Source: Patescibacteria group bacterium (GTDB taxonomy: Bacteria; Patescibacteria; ABY1; UBA10025; JAHIVO01). From it: a stretch of DNA of 64,000 nt. Where the stretch lies: the NCBI GenBank assembly GCA_028718605.1, contig JAQULM010000001.1, positions 470,785-534,784 on the forward strand. The letters run 5' to 3'. The notes under the pieces were generated by a model. That model had not been told where the DNA came from. It saw only the letters and a program-made list of their open reading frames with translations, and made no database searches. Both the position numbers and the translations under genes were made by a program. Shown piece after piece: positions 8,954 to 18,380 of this stretch (position 1 is its first letter; every line of letters begins with the position of its first letter).

Positions 8954-9649
8954 TCACGAGGTACGGTGCGCACGCCATACGGCACGCGCTCCACCAAATA
9001 CACGGTACACAAGCGGTAGGGTCGTTGAAGAGCAGATAAGCCACAAGCCATGCTTCAACGAAAACGGCGTTGGTGCGATATGCTCATCAATCGCGAGCAC
9101 AACACACACGACGATGAGGGCTGCAAAAAACACTGTTCTCGTTAGGGGTTTGCCATTAATAACCTGGTAATGGTGGGACCCCATGAACGTACGGAGCCAG
9201 GACGAGAGGAGATACGACACCATCGTCCAGAACACAAGCGAACTCCACTGGAATCCGAGGTGCGCTCCCACATATGAGAACAAGCCCCCAAGAAATGCGA
9301 TATCGCATACTCGATCCGCGATCGGATCGATAATCGCACCAATGTGCTGGTTGAAAGGCTGGCGCGTCTTATGGTGCCGCTTGATGGCGCGGGCGAGCGG
9401 TCCGTCGAGCATGTCGAATATTCCCGCAATGAGAATACATGCAAGCGAGAGAAGCCACCTGCCGCATGCCAAGCCAAATACTGCAGCGAGGATAGCGACA
9501 CCGATTCCGGCAAGTGTCAGCACGTTCGGATCAATGTATAATCCCACGAGACGGTCCGCGACCCAATCCGCAATCTTCAAATACCACCGCTGAATACCGA
9601 GTAAATGGTAATGTTCATACCCCGCTATTCCTGTGGGGTCTTCACTCAC
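8954..9649 (-). CDS. CDP-alcohol phosphatidyltransferase family protein
   Basis: The 231-residue membrane enzyme joins a CDP-activated lipid or alcohol to a second alcohol in phospholipid synthesis. The family motif is present: D79, D82-G83, A86-R87, G104, D108, D112. However, 16 residues (rich in His, Lys and Arg) separate R87 from G104, where eight are usual, so the cytoplasmic active-site loop carries an insertion. About five to six membrane helices follow. The GTG start at 9649 follows GGAGGTAATCA. Whether it makes phosphatidylglycerol phosphate, phosphatidylinositol-type or another lipid cannot be told. Confidence 0.85.
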   Translation of the reverse strand: MSEDPTGIAGYEHYHLLGIQRWYLKIADWVADRLVGLYIDPNVLTLAGIGVAILAAVFGLACGRWLLSLACILIAGIFDMLDGPLARAIKRHHKTRQPFNQHIGAIIDPIADRVCDIAFLGGLFSYVGAHLGFQWSSLVFWTMVSYLLSSWLRTFMGSHHYQVINGKPLTRTVFFAALIVVCVVLAIDEHIAPTPFSLKHGLWLICSSTTLPLVYRVFGGARAVWRAHRTS

Positions 9650-9692
9650 TGATTACCTCCTTCTGCGTGAAAACAAAAAGGTCAATTGCTAC

Positions 9693-9721
9693 ACTGTAAT
9701 ACCATGTGCAACTATCGTCAA
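9693..9721 (-). promoter_or_regulatory. Promoter of the phosphatidyltransferase gene
   Basis: Minus-strand TTGACG (9721-9716) and TACAGT (9698-9693) with 17-bp spacing. Confidence 0.55.
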
Positions 9722-9746
9722 GCGGCTCGCCCAGCATACCGAATCG

Positions 9747-10247
9747 CTATTCAGACCGTAGCGATCGATGCGGATGAAAAACGATCCGGTAGAGGACGAT
9801 GCAAACGCCAACGAGCACCATGAGGTCGGCGATATTGAAAACGGGCCAGGACGTCAGTACAAACGTATCGATAACCCCATCATACCGAATTCGGTCGAGG
9901 AGGTTTGAAAACGCACCAACGCCCAAGAGCACCAGCGCTCCGCCAACTGAATAATTCTTCTTTTGATACGCACGAATGCAAAAAAAACCGATTGCGATTA
10001 CTGCACACACGGTGACGGCGATCGTGATTTCCTGCGGCAGCCGGATTCCATACGCGATCCCCTCGTTATGCTCCAGCACAAAGCCTGTCGTACCGGGAAT
10101 CACAAACCACCCTTCTGCGGGGAGGGTATTCAGTGCAAACCATTTTGCTGCCCGGTCAAAAATAAATAACAGAATCGAGAGCGCCGGAACGGCACAGTGC
10201 CGGGCGACCGACGTACCTATTACCTTTTCGTATGACATGCCATGCAA
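9747..10247 (-). CDS. lspA: Lipoprotein signal peptidase (signal peptidase II)
   Basis: LspA is the aspartyl protease that removes signal peptides from diacylglyceryl-modified prolipoproteins in the membrane. The 166-residue product has four hydrophobic helices and both catalytic aspartates in context: D127 (YDGVIDTF) after the NLLDR motif, and D141 in WPVFNIADLMVL. The glycine usually before NLLDR is serine here. The start at 10247 overlaps the upstream zinc-finger gene by 28 nt; a second ATG at 10238 is possible. A lipoprotein substrate candidate is encoded at 54106-54615. Confidence 0.9.
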   Translation of the reverse strand: MHGMSYEKVIGTSVARHCAVPALSILLFIFDRAAKWFALNTLPAEGWFVIPGTTGFVLEHNEGIAYGIRLPQEITIAVTVCAVIAIGFFCIRAYQKKNYSVGGALVLLGVGAFSNLLDRIRYDGVIDTFVLTSWPVFNIADLMVLVGVCIVLYRIVFHPHRSLRSE

Positions 10248-10579
10248 TGTTGGGCTTCGGGATAAGCGGCCAAGCGGCCATCATCGATTGGTTTTCCGCA
10301 GCTTTCACATACGCCGTACGTACCGAGTTCTATCTTTTTGAGAGCACGCTCAATCTTCTCGAGAGTAACCTCAAGGTTCCGTTCAAGCGCAATGCTGTCC
10401 TGGAAATCAGCTACCTCGACTGCATTATCCTCTTCTTTATCGCCGATATCGCGCCATTTTGTCTGCGTTTTGTCCTTATCGAATGTCTGTTCCTCCGTCA
10501 TCTCCTTTAATTGCGCAGCGATACGCGTTTTTTCTGCGACTAATTTTGCTTTCACTTCCTCGATTCGACTGCTATCCAT
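10220..10579 (-). CDS. TraR/DksA-type zinc-finger protein
   Basis: The 119-residue product has a long N-terminal helical region and a C-terminal four-cysteine zinc finger (CESC ... CMAC). The sequence ELGTYGVCESCGKPI is typical of the DksA/TraR family, which binds the RNA polymerase secondary channel or, in YocK-like members, acts in general stress. It is short, as in Gram-positive-type homologues, and lacks the DxxDxA tip of enterobacterial DksA. It overlaps lspA and is probably cotranscribed with it. The ATG is preceded by GGAG. Confidence 0.85.
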   Translation of the reverse strand: MDSSRIEEVKAKLVAEKTRIAAQLKEMTEEQTFDKDKTQTKWRDIGDKEEDNAVEVADFQDSIALERNLEVTLEKIERALKKIELGTYGVCESCGKPIDDGRLAAYPEAQHCMACHTKR

Positions 10580-10678
10580 ACGTTGGGTTCTCCAATACTT
10601 AGGGTTAGATATTTTTTTTCAGTATATACTAGTACGCCTTTCGCTGCCAGGGGCTGTGGGGGGGTAGAGAGACGTAAC

Positions 10679-10711
10679 TCCCCTCCGCGCCCTTAACGAG
10701 CGCGGAGGGGA
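10679..10711. terminator. GC-rich hairpin between two minus-strand genes
   Basis: A 12-bp perfect stem (10679-10690 with 10700-10711) lies downstream of the giant secreted-protein gene. No clean T run follows on either strand, so it may be a weak terminator or an mRNA-stabilising structure. Confidence 0.5.
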
Positions 10712-10739
10712 AATTATCGTAGCAAATGATATCGCCAAA

Positions 10740-13700
10740 CTAGAAGACTGGAACTGTCGAAATATTCAGTCCGCCGCGGAATCCCTGGTGGTGGGTGAAG
10801 AATTGGGCAACCACTTCGCCTGCGCCGTCAAAGGCACGTACATGCGGCCCCATGCCGGATCCTGGCGCGGTGACGATGTCACTCGTTCCGTCGCTATCAA
10901 CATCGGCGACTACCGAACTAAAGCTACCCCTGAGATTCTGGGCATATGCGAAGAACTGAGACACAACCGCACCAGCAGTATTAAAGACCCGGATATGTGG
11001 GCCCGCATTGCTCTCAGGAGAAGCGACGATCTCGTTTGCCCCATCGCCGTTCACGTCCCCAACAGATGCATGCATACCACCGCGGAACGTCGTTGCATAC
11101 GCGAAGAATCGGCCGATGAGCTCTCCCGAACCGGTAAACATCGCGACCTGCGGCCCAAGGCCTGGGCCTGGAGTTACGATGACATCAGCAACGCCGTCAG
11201 CATTCACATCACCAGTCGACAGATGGTAGCTGCCCCGAATCGTCGATGCATACGCGAAGAATTGGGAAACCACGGTCCCGTCATAGTCAAACACCCGCAC
11301 ATGCGGTGCTGACGCCTGTTGAGGTATGGTGATGATTTCCTCGATCCCGTCGCCGTCAACATCACCCGTCGCGAGTTGTACACCGCCACGGAATGAAGTG
11401 GCATACGCAAAGAATTGGGACACAACCTCACCCGCGGCATTAAAGACACGGACCTGCGGGCCTGCACCAGCCATCGTAGTCGTAATAATTTCGTCGACGC
11501 CGTCGCCATTTACGTCAGCAACCGCGAGTATGACACCTGTTCTGATGTTCGTTGCGAATGCGAAGAATTGGGACTCAAGCTGACCCCGGAGGTTGAATAT
11601 GCGGATTTGCGGGCCTGCGCCTGCTCCCGGTGCGACGATGATTTCGTTCTCGCCATCACCGTCAACATCACCCGCGAGCGCTTGGACTCCGATACGGAGT
11701 GTTGAGGCGTACGCAAAGAAATTGAGCATCATGTTTCCCTCGCCATCCCACGCCGTTACTTGGGGACCACCATTTGACGCCGGGGTTGCAACCACATATG
11801 CTGGTCCGCTGCCGGCTGCTGCGCCAAACTGTCCCCCTGTCGTGATCGCAAAATTGGTGAAGTGAGTGACCGAGAAACAAACCATATGGTTGTCAAAGTC
11901 CTGCGTCACCCCGTCAGGAAGTTGCCACGCGCCAGCTGTCGCACTGTAGTATTTCGCGATGATGTCATTCTCGTCAACCCCCATCTCCTCAAGGTATGCG
12001 ATGTCGTACGGTATGCAGATGCTTACCGAGGAATTGAACGTTTGGATGAGCGAGTTATTGCTGTCCAATGCCTCAAAATTCCATGCGAAATTGATCGGCT
12101 TCGTATCAGAGGTAAACATGAGATTCGTATCTGGTTCTGCCATGAGCGTCACATTGCCCTCCGTCGCGAGCGCGCCTGCGGGCACCGTCAGAATGGTGCC
12201 ATCGGGGAACGTGAAAGTCTTCTGCGCTGTAGCATCAAACGTTTCAGTGTATCCTTCCGGAATCACAAACTGTGCTTCCTCGAGCTGAAATGTCTTGTCA
12301 ACGCTGTCACCAGTCGCTACGACGACTGTTGTTTCTGGCGATCGGAAGAATCCCTCGGCTTTCGTGTCAGTATCGCAGCCGATATACCAGGTGCCGGCTG
12401 TTAACGGGATCCTTGCTTCCCCGTCGAGCAACTCTTCGCCAGAAAATCCCTGATTCTCCGACCACGCATGGCAGAATCCCCATTGTGGTTTCGTGCCATC
12501 CGGCATGAGCGCAATCGCATTCACGTATGCATCTGCTTCACGGAATCTCATCGTGATTCCCTTTGCTGGAGATCCCGCTGTCACCGATACGGACTGGCTC
12601 TCCGGTGGCATGAAGTTATCGCCAAGCCCGGGCGGCATGCCCGCATACACCTCATAATCGCCTGAGACGACATTGATTCTAAACTTCCCGTCAGCGCCTG
12701 ATTCCGTACCGCTGTTAATCACTTTTGATCCCTCGGTATCGGCCTTCAATTTATTCTCAAGTGACCGGCGGTTATCCGCGCCTACCCATGCATAGGGTAC
12801 GGGATTGCCGTCCGGGTCAACAACGGTGCCTTCGATGTAGGTATCCGCTTTCATGAGCGTGATGACTTTTGTTAACGTCTGGTCTTCACCGATATAGAAA
12901 CTGTCTCCCGGCTCTGGGTTGCTCTCAATATATTGGCTTGAGCCTCCCTCTTTAAACACATGAGCGCCAACCATATACTTCTTCCCTCCAAGTACCGTAA
13001 TCAAGAAGCTTCCATCGCCATTCAGCTGTGTGCCGCGCCACTGCCAATTTTCATCGAGGACAAACACCTCGGCATCTACGCCCTGAACAAGCTTGCCGTT
13101 CTGATCTTTAACGTAGCCTCGGATCGTCGCATCGTTCGGCACGAGTGTCACCTTTACGCTCTTGGTCTGCCCAACATCTACCGTTACTTGCACCTCTTTT
13201 TCGACAGAATACGCGAAGTTCGCATCAGGCGGTGTATTAACGCCAACCGTATACGTTTCTCCGCCGAGGAGCGCAATGCTCGCGGTACCGCGGTCAATAG
13301 AACCTCCAAATTCATTCCCCCCCGCACCTTTCCCTTCCCCTATCCGCGCATACGCATACCCGTACATATTCGAGATTGCGTTACCGTTCGCATCAACGAT
13401 GAATACATTGACCGTCGCATCTGCTGCCTTCACCTCGAGTGTTACGCCGGAAACTGTTTCATCATCTTCGATAGAGACTGCTACCGGGCGATTCGTGAGC
13501 GGGATATATCGTGGGCCTTCTTCGCTGCTGCTCCGACCCTGGTCAATATTTATTTGCCATTCGCCTGCGGAAACATACAGGGTAAATTTACCGCTCGCAT
13601 CCGATTCAGTATTACTCCAGCCGGATCCGCTTGACTGCCACGTGCTCACCCAAACACCAGAGACGCCCTGCCCGCCTTCATCAATTACGGTACCCTTGAT

Positions 13701-15080
13701 AACCGAAGTTTTCTCCTTCATTACTATCGTGCCGAGATTTTTTGTCTGCTCGTCCGCAACTGTCACGGAAATTTCGTCTGAGTAGTATTTCGCAAGCGCT
13801 GGATTCTGACTGTCCGGCCATATCCTGATTATATACGTCCCGGCCTTCACGCTCGCGCTGAAGGATCCGCTCTGCGAAATGCCCGAACCAGCGCCGCTCC
13901 CGCTGCCGCCACTCTGGATTTCGACATACCCGTTCTGAAGGGGATCGCCATTCGGAAGGTTTACGACGCCCTTGATCTTGGCTGTCGCTTTTGCGACAAC
14001 AAACGCTACTTCTTTCGTTTCGATTGAACTGTCGTCCTTGAAATCAACGGACATCGGCGGCTGATTGTACGCCCAATCACAATCGCCTGGCGCGTTTAAC
14101 TCCGGATCCCACGGACAACTGATATTCACGTCATACGATCCGCCAGCTATTGAAAGGCTCGCGGTACCGTCCTCGCCCACGTCCTTACCGTTGCCGCCAC
14201 CGCCGCTGCGCTTGTTCGCCCATACATTTGCGAGCGTAACCGGCGCACCATCATCATAGGTTACAGTAACATTCAGGGTTTTTTTCGCCGCCACGAGAAC
14301 GATATTCTTTGTTACCATGGAACCGCTGTAGACGAATGGCACCGGGTCCGGCGAGACAACGCCTTCGGCGTTCCCAACCCATGCTTCAAGAAGGTACTGC
14401 TGGCCTTCCGCGATGAGACCATTCTGGGTTTGGACAGGAATTATATAATACCCGTTCTGGTCAACACCTGTCCCGTAATTGAAAGAGTAGTTCTCGGTCC
14501 GGATATTCACGCCCACTCCATCATCTTGAGAAACTGGCGTATAATCGGGCATCTTCACCCGACCCATCACGGCAACGTCGCCGACAACTGTTGCACTGGA
14601 CGCCGTTATCTGCTGCCCGGGGCCTTCAGTGTCGGGAAAACGTACCTCAACGCCAAGGTAGTACATGCCCGTGTATGATACATTCCGTACGCCGGTAATA
14701 GTTACTGTTTTTACACCAGTAGAAATGCCTGGCTCGCCGACGAAGAAATTAACGCGTTCAGGGCTCACGAAATCTCCGTCATTCGCATTGTTCGATACGC
14801 CTGAAGCGCCCGAGATTGCCACTTCTGCATTTGATAAATCAAATCCCTGGCCCATCGGGCAATTCCCCTGAAAGCCAAATGTAAGATTGCTGTCCGCGGG
14901 AATCGCTGTATTAACCGTCATGGTCGCAGTCCACGTAACGTTCGTGGCGCCTGCGTGTGTCGAGGTTGCCTCAATATCTGACAGCGAAACCGGAGTCGTC
15001 GCTTGTGCCGGCAGCGCTGCGATAAAAACGAGCGCAATGCTCGCAACGCACCCCGCACACCATAGTATTGCTTTTTTCAT
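10740..15080 (-). CDS. Giant secreted protein: carboxypeptidase-regulatory-like domains plus seven-copy FG-GAP/VCBS-type propeller
   Basis: An envelope or extracellular protein of about 1446 residues (frame open from 15107). I chose the ATG at 15080, where a signal peptide begins (MKKAILWCAGCVASIALVFIA, cleavage near AQA). The middle holds many beta-sandwich repeats of the CarboxypepD_reg type (patterns such as IKGTVIDEGGQGVSGVWV). A ZU5-like segment (FPDGTILTVPAGAL) follows. The last 365 residues are seven copies of a unit of about 51 residues, each with FFAYA-like and GPQVRVF-like strands; six carry a calcium-type loop of DVNGDG form. Seven copies suggest a closed propeller. An adhesive or structural surface role is likely; there is no catalytic motif or obvious membrane anchor. 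Confidence 0.85.
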   Translation of the reverse strand: MKKAILWCAGCVASIALVFIAALPAQATTPVSLSDIEATSTHAGATNVTWTATMTVNTAIPADSNLTFGFQGNCPMGQGFDLSNAEVAISGASGVSNNANDGDFVSPERVNFFVGEPGISTGVKTVTITGVRNVSYTGMYYLGVEVRFPDTEGPGQQITASSATVVGDVAVMGRVKMPDYTPVSQDDGVGVNIRTENYSFNYGTGVDQNGYYIIPVQTQNGLIAEGQQYLLEAWVGNAEGVVSPDPVPFVYSGSMVTKNIVLVAAKKTLNVTVTYDDGAPVTLANVWANKRSGGGGNGKDVGEDGTASLSIAGGSYDVNISCPWDPELNAPGDCDWAYNQPPMSVDFKDDSSIETKEVAFVVAKATAKIKGVVNLPNGDPLQNGYVEIQSGGSGSGAGSGISQSGSFSASVKAGTYIIRIWPDSQNPALAKYYSDEISVTVADEQTKNLGTIVMKEKTSVIKGTVIDEGGQGVSGVWVSTWQSSGSGWSNTESDASGKFTLYVSAGEWQINIDQGRSSSEEGPRYIPLTNRPVAVSIEDDETVSGVTLEVKAADATVNVFIVDANGNAISNMYGYAYARIGEGKGAGGNEFGGSIDRGTASIALLGGETYTVGVNTPPDANFAYSVEKEVQVTVDVGQTKSVKVTLVPNDATIRGYVKDQNGKLVQGVDAEVFVLDENWQWRGTQLNGDGSFLITVLGGKKYMVGAHVFKEGGSSQYIESNPEPGDSFYIGEDQTLTKVITLMKADTYIEGTVVDPDGNPVPYAWVGADNRRSLENKLKADTEGSKVINSGTESGADGKFRINVVSGDYEVYAGMPPGLGDNFMPPESQSVSVTAGSPAKGITMRFREADAYVNAIALMPDGTKPQWGFCHAWSENQGFSGEELLDGEARIPLTAGTWYIGCDTDTKAEGFFRSPETTVVVATGDSVDKTFQLEEAQFVIPEGYTETFDATAQKTFTFPDGTILTVPAGALATEGNVTLMAEPDTNLMFTSDTKPINFAWNFEALDSNNSLIQTFNSSVSICIPYDIAYLEEMGVDENDIIAKYYSATAGAWQLPDGVTQDFDNHMVCFSVTHFTNFAITTGGQFGAAAGSGPAYVVATPASNGGPQVTAWDGEGNMMLNFFAYASTLRIGVQALAGDVDGDGENEIIVAPGAGAGPQIRIFNLRGQLESQFFAFATNIRTGVILAVADVNGDGVDEIITTTMAGAGPQVRVFNAAGEVVSQFFAYATSFRGGVQLATGDVDGDGIEEIITIPQQASAPHVRVFDYDGTVVSQFFAYASTIRGSYHLSTGDVNADGVADVIVTPGPGLGPQVAMFTGSGELIGRFFAYATTFRGGMHASVGDVNGDGANEIVASPESNAGPHIRVFNTAGAVVSQFFAYAQNLRGSFSSVVADVDSDGTSDIVTAPGSGMGPHVRAFDGAGEVVAQFFTHHQGFRGGLNISTVPVF

Positions 15081-15165
15081 CTTCGTAACCCTTTCGTACA
15101 TCCGCATAGTGAAGCGGATGGAATTAATGAATTACTTTTCTATTATATTTGCTATATAAAAAATA

Positions 15166-15179
15166 CCGCAAAACTGCGG
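15166..15179 (-). terminator. Probable terminator of gdhA
   Basis: A short 5-bp stem (15166-15170 with 15175-15179) is followed by TATTTTTTATA on the minus strand, downstream of gdhA. The stem is short, so confidence is moderate. The rest of 15108-15332 is AT-rich with no gene seen. Confidence 0.45.
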
Positions 15180-15332
15180 ATTGATTCCCATATCCATTCC
15201 CGTTTTTTCCTCCGTAAAAAAATCACTCATAAATAAGCTATCAGACAAGCAAATAATAGCTTAGTTCCCATTTATTATACCTGAGAAATTGCCTCCTGTC
15301 AATAATATTCTCTGCCGTGCTTTATTGCGCGT

Positions 15333-16595
15333 CTAAAGACCCATCTTTTCCGCAATCCGCTGAGTCGAAATGATAAAGGCGGCGGTCCGCATATCAACTT
15401 TTTTCTCGCGGGACTTCAACCATACCATCGCGAACTCACGGGTAATGATCTCATCAAGCTTCCGTAGAACTTCTTCCTCGGTCCAGTGTTCATTCTTTAG
15501 ATTTTGATCCCACTCAAAATAACTCACGACGACACCACCTGCGTTCGCGAGAATATCAGGGACAACCGGAATGCCTTTGCTAAAAAGCACCGCATCCGCT
15601 TCGGGCGTTATGGGACCGTTTGCAATCTCAACGACCGCCTTGGTTTTGATCCGGTCAACATTATCTGCGCGTATCTGGTTTTCGAGTGCAGCAGGAATAA
15701 GGACGTCGGTATCAACTTCGAGCAATCCCGCATTGGTGACCGCGGAATTCTCATCAACAGTGCACGACGCTGTTGCGCACGTATACCCCTGGAGGCTGCC
15801 ATGAGCTTCCTTGTATTGAAAAACATCTTCGGGATCAAGCTTGCCGCTCGCTACAACGATACCTCCCTTTGAATCAGACACACCGATGACACGGTACCCT
15901 GCCGCATTCGCAATCCGTGCAATATTATACCCTGCATTGCCGAAACCTTGTACGATAATCCGTGTGTCTCGAGGCCTCATGCCAATTTTTTGCCCAAGCT
16001 CTCGGAGTGCATAGAAGCCGCCTTGTGCTGTCGAAAATGAACGCCCCTCGGATCCTCCATTCTCGAGGGGTTTGCCCGTAAAGGTGGCTGGTGATGGCTT
16101 GCCAGCGAGCTTCGAATATTCATCGACCATCCAGAGCATGATCTGAGGATTCGTATAGACGTCAGGCGCGGGGATGTCTTTGTGCGGCCCGATGTCGGCA
16201 AAAAAAGCGCGCACCCATGCTCGAGATAATCGTTCAAGCTCTGCCCGGGAAAGCTCTTTTGGATTGACCTGTATCCCTCCCTTTCCCCCTCCCAGGGGGA
16301 TATTCACAACCGCACACTTAAGCGCCATGAGGAGGGCGAGTGTCTTAACCTCATTGATATCTGCGTTTGGATGGAACCGAATACCGCCCTTGTACGGGCC
16401 GCGCGCATTGTTGAACTGCACCCGGTACCCATGAAATGATTTCTCCTCGCCACTATCCAGCGTAATGGTAATCGGCCGCTCCAAAACAGCATCGGGCGTA
16501 CTCAGCTTGGTAATATTCTCCTCGGTATACCCCAAAAGTTTTCCGGCTTCGCGAAGTTTTTTCACCGCATTGCCAAATGAATCGATTGGCTGCAT
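15333..16595 (-). CDS. gdhA: Glutamate dehydrogenase (Glu/Leu/Phe/Val dehydrogenase family)
   Basis: This cytoplasmic enzyme interconverts glutamate with 2-oxoglutarate and ammonia using NAD(P). The 420-residue length fits hexameric short GDH. Visible are the substrate segment PYKGGIRFHP, the GGGKGG motif with the catalytic lysine region, and the Rossmann motif VQGFGNAGYNIA. A member acting on other amino acids cannot be excluded, but overall form is GDH. It follows a truncated aminotransferase gene that ends 12 nt upstream, suggesting a former amino-acid operon. Confidence 0.92.
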   Translation of the reverse strand: MQPIDSFGNAVKKLREAGKLLGYTEENITKLSTPDAVLERPITITLDSGEEKSFHGYRVQFNNARGPYKGGIRFHPNADINEVKTLALLMALKCAVVNIPLGGGKGGIQVNPKELSRAELERLSRAWVRAFFADIGPHKDIPAPDVYTNPQIMLWMVDEYSKLAGKPSPATFTGKPLENGGSEGRSFSTAQGGFYALRELGQKIGMRPRDTRIIVQGFGNAGYNIARIANAAGYRVIGVSDSKGGIVVASGKLDPEDVFQYKEAHGSLQGYTCATASCTVDENSAVTNAGLLEVDTDVLIPAALENQIRADNVDRIKTKAVVEIANGPITPEADAVLFSKGIPVVPDILANAGGVVVSYFEWDQNLKNEHWTEEEVLRKLDEIITREFAMVWLKSREKKVDMRTAAFIISTQRIAEKMGL

Positions 16596-16607
16596 ACGTT
16601 CGTATTA

Positions 16608-16994
16608 TTAGATAGTTAACGTATATGGATACTCAGCAAGCGCCAACTTCAGAATGTTCATTGCCCGCCGTAAATCCGCATCCCCAAGAACATATGCGAT
16701 CCTGACCTCCTGCTTGCCGAGACCGGGGGTAACGTAGAACCCGTCGCCGGGAGCAAGCATAACTGTTTCACCGCGATAAGAATACTCCTGGAGCAGCCAG
16801 CGGTAGAAATGCTCAGCATCGGGAACGGGGAGGTTCGCTAAAATGTAAAATGCACCATCGGGATGTGCCCAGCTCGTACCAGGAATAGATTCCGCTGTTC
16901 GAGCGATGGGGCCGACAAACGGCCTTGGGCGCACCGCTATACTACTTCCATGATACTCCGGTTTTTGCTCGCAATGCAACCCACGCGCGCACCG
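16608..16994 (-). pseudogene. Truncated class I/II aminotransferase (C-terminal fragment)
   Basis: The frame encodes about 129 residues whose last 100 match the C-terminal domain of PLP-dependent class I/II aminotransferases (HPDGAFYILANLPV ... GETVMLAPGDGFYVTPGLG ... EVRIAYVL). The N-terminal two-thirds, including the PLP lysine, are missing: only about 80 nt separate this frame from the trxB stop, and no other frame there restores it. The first 25 residues have no family likeness. It is best read as a deletion remnant, possibly of an aminotransferase once paired with gdhA. An assembly error is the alternative. Confidence 0.75.
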
Positions 16995-17075
16995 CAAAGG
17001 TTGAAACGTGAGTACGTTTCATCAGATTGCGTGAATATGTATTTTTTTCATTTTTTCGAATGCCCGAAGCGGTGG

Positions 17076-18005
17076 TTATTCGATTGTCTCTTTGAGAAAA
17101 TGCTCCGCGTCAATCGCGGCCATACACCCCAAGCCCGCGGCGCTCACTGCCTGCTGGTAACGGCTGTCCTGCACGTCACCGGCGGTAAAAATACCCCGCA
17201 CCGACGTCTTGGTATTATCAGTCGCCTTGACGTACCCATTGACGAGCTCCACACTGTCGCCGAGGAAGGAAGTGGCTGGCGTGCGGCCTATGGCGACAAA
17301 AACACCTTGGACATCCAGTGTCTGCTCGGAGGCGCTTATACGATCGCGAATTCGTACTCCCTGTACGGACTGTTCTCCGAGAATATCAACAATTTCAATA
17401 TTAAAAAGAAATCGAATCTTCGCGTTCTGTTTTGCGCGCTGTGCCATCGCCGCACTGGCCTTCATCGAACTCTCGTCGCCACGGACGAGAATCGTCACCG
17501 AAGCTGCGATCTTTGCCAAAAACGTCGCTTCTTCCATTGCAGAATCGCCGCCGCCGACAACGGCGACGTGTTTGCCTTTGAAAAAAAATCCATCACACGT
17601 TGCGCACGCAGAAACGCCCTTGCCGCGGAGCCGCTTTTCACTCGGAAGACCAAGCCATTTCGCGATCGCACCAGTTGCGATAATCACGCAATCAAACTCG
17701 ATTGACTGTGCACCAGTACTTACGGTAAAAGGCTTTTTTGAAAAATCAACCGACGTAACGCTTTCGGCGATAAAACGGGCGCCAAAACGCTCTGCCTGTG
17801 CGCGCATACGGCTCATCAACTCAGCAGCGGGAATATCTTCGGGGAAGCCCGGGAAATTGCTTATTTCAGTTGTTTCCATGAGCTGCCCGCCTGGCTGCGG
17901 TCCCTCAAAAACAACCGGAGGATATTCGGCACGACCGAGGTAGATGGCAGCGGTAAGTCCCGCTGGACCTGCCCCAATGATTGCGACTCGATTGCGTGTA
18001 GCCAT
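17076..18005 (-). CDS. trxB: Thioredoxin reductase
   Basis: This NADPH-dependent flavoprotein reduces thioredoxin. The 309-residue product has the FAD motif GAGPAGLTAAIYLGRA, the redox pair C134/C137 in CATCDG, the NAD(P) motif GGGDSAMEEA and the C-terminal FTAGDV motif. It is the last gene of csoR-trxA-trxB, 30 nt after trxA. A small GAAACGT/ACGTTTC hairpin at 17004-17021 lies beyond it. Confidence 0.95.
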   Translation of the reverse strand: MATRNRVAIIGAGPAGLTAAIYLGRAEYPPVVFEGPQPGGQLMETTEISNFPGFPEDIPAAELMSRMRAQAERFGARFIAESVTSVDFSKKPFTVSTGAQSIEFDCVIIATGAIAKWLGLPSEKRLRGKGVSACATCDGFFFKGKHVAVVGGGDSAMEEATFLAKIAASVTILVRGDESSMKASAAMAQRAKQNAKIRFLFNIEIVDILGEQSVQGVRIRDRISASEQTLDVQGVFVAIGRTPATSFLGDSVELVNGYVKATDNTKTSVRGIFTAGDVQDSRYQQAVSAAGLGCMAAIDAEHFLKETIE

Positions 18006-18035
18006 ATGAAATCTGATTATATTTCTCGTTTACTT

Positions 18036-18356
18036 TCAAGAAAAATTCTCGAGCTGTTCCTTGATCTGTTTTTTCTGGTGCAGTCCTGATTCCTGCCACA
18101 CGATTTCGCCGCCTTTAAAAATAGCGAGCGTAGGAATGCTCATGACATTGTACGCTTGTGCAGTGAGCGGGTTTTGGTCAACTTCGAGCTTCCCAACTTT
18201 TACTTTTTCTTCGAAATCTTTGGCAATTTCCTCGATAATCGGTCCTTGCATGCGGCATGGCCCGCACCATTCCGCCCAAAAATCTACTAGGACGGGAACC
18301 TGTGATTTGAGTACCTCTTGCTGGAAATTTTGGTCTGTAAATTGTACTTCTGGCAT
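18036..18356 (-). CDS. trxA: Thioredoxin
   Basis: A 106-residue thioredoxin with the WCGPC active site (C31 and C34) and the cis-proline loop MSIPTLAIF. It is the dithiol donor recycled by the TrxB encoded next to it. It follows the csoR-type regulator gene by 24 nt, so expression is probably set by that regulator. Confidence 0.96.
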   Translation of the reverse strand: MPEVQFTDQNFQQEVLKSQVPVLVDFWAEWCGPCRMQGPIIEEIAKDFEEKVKVGKLEVDQNPLTAQAYNVMSIPTLAIFKGGEIVWQESGLHQKKQIKEQLENFS

Positions 18357-18380
18357 TTTTTTACTTTTAGTAATTATATA

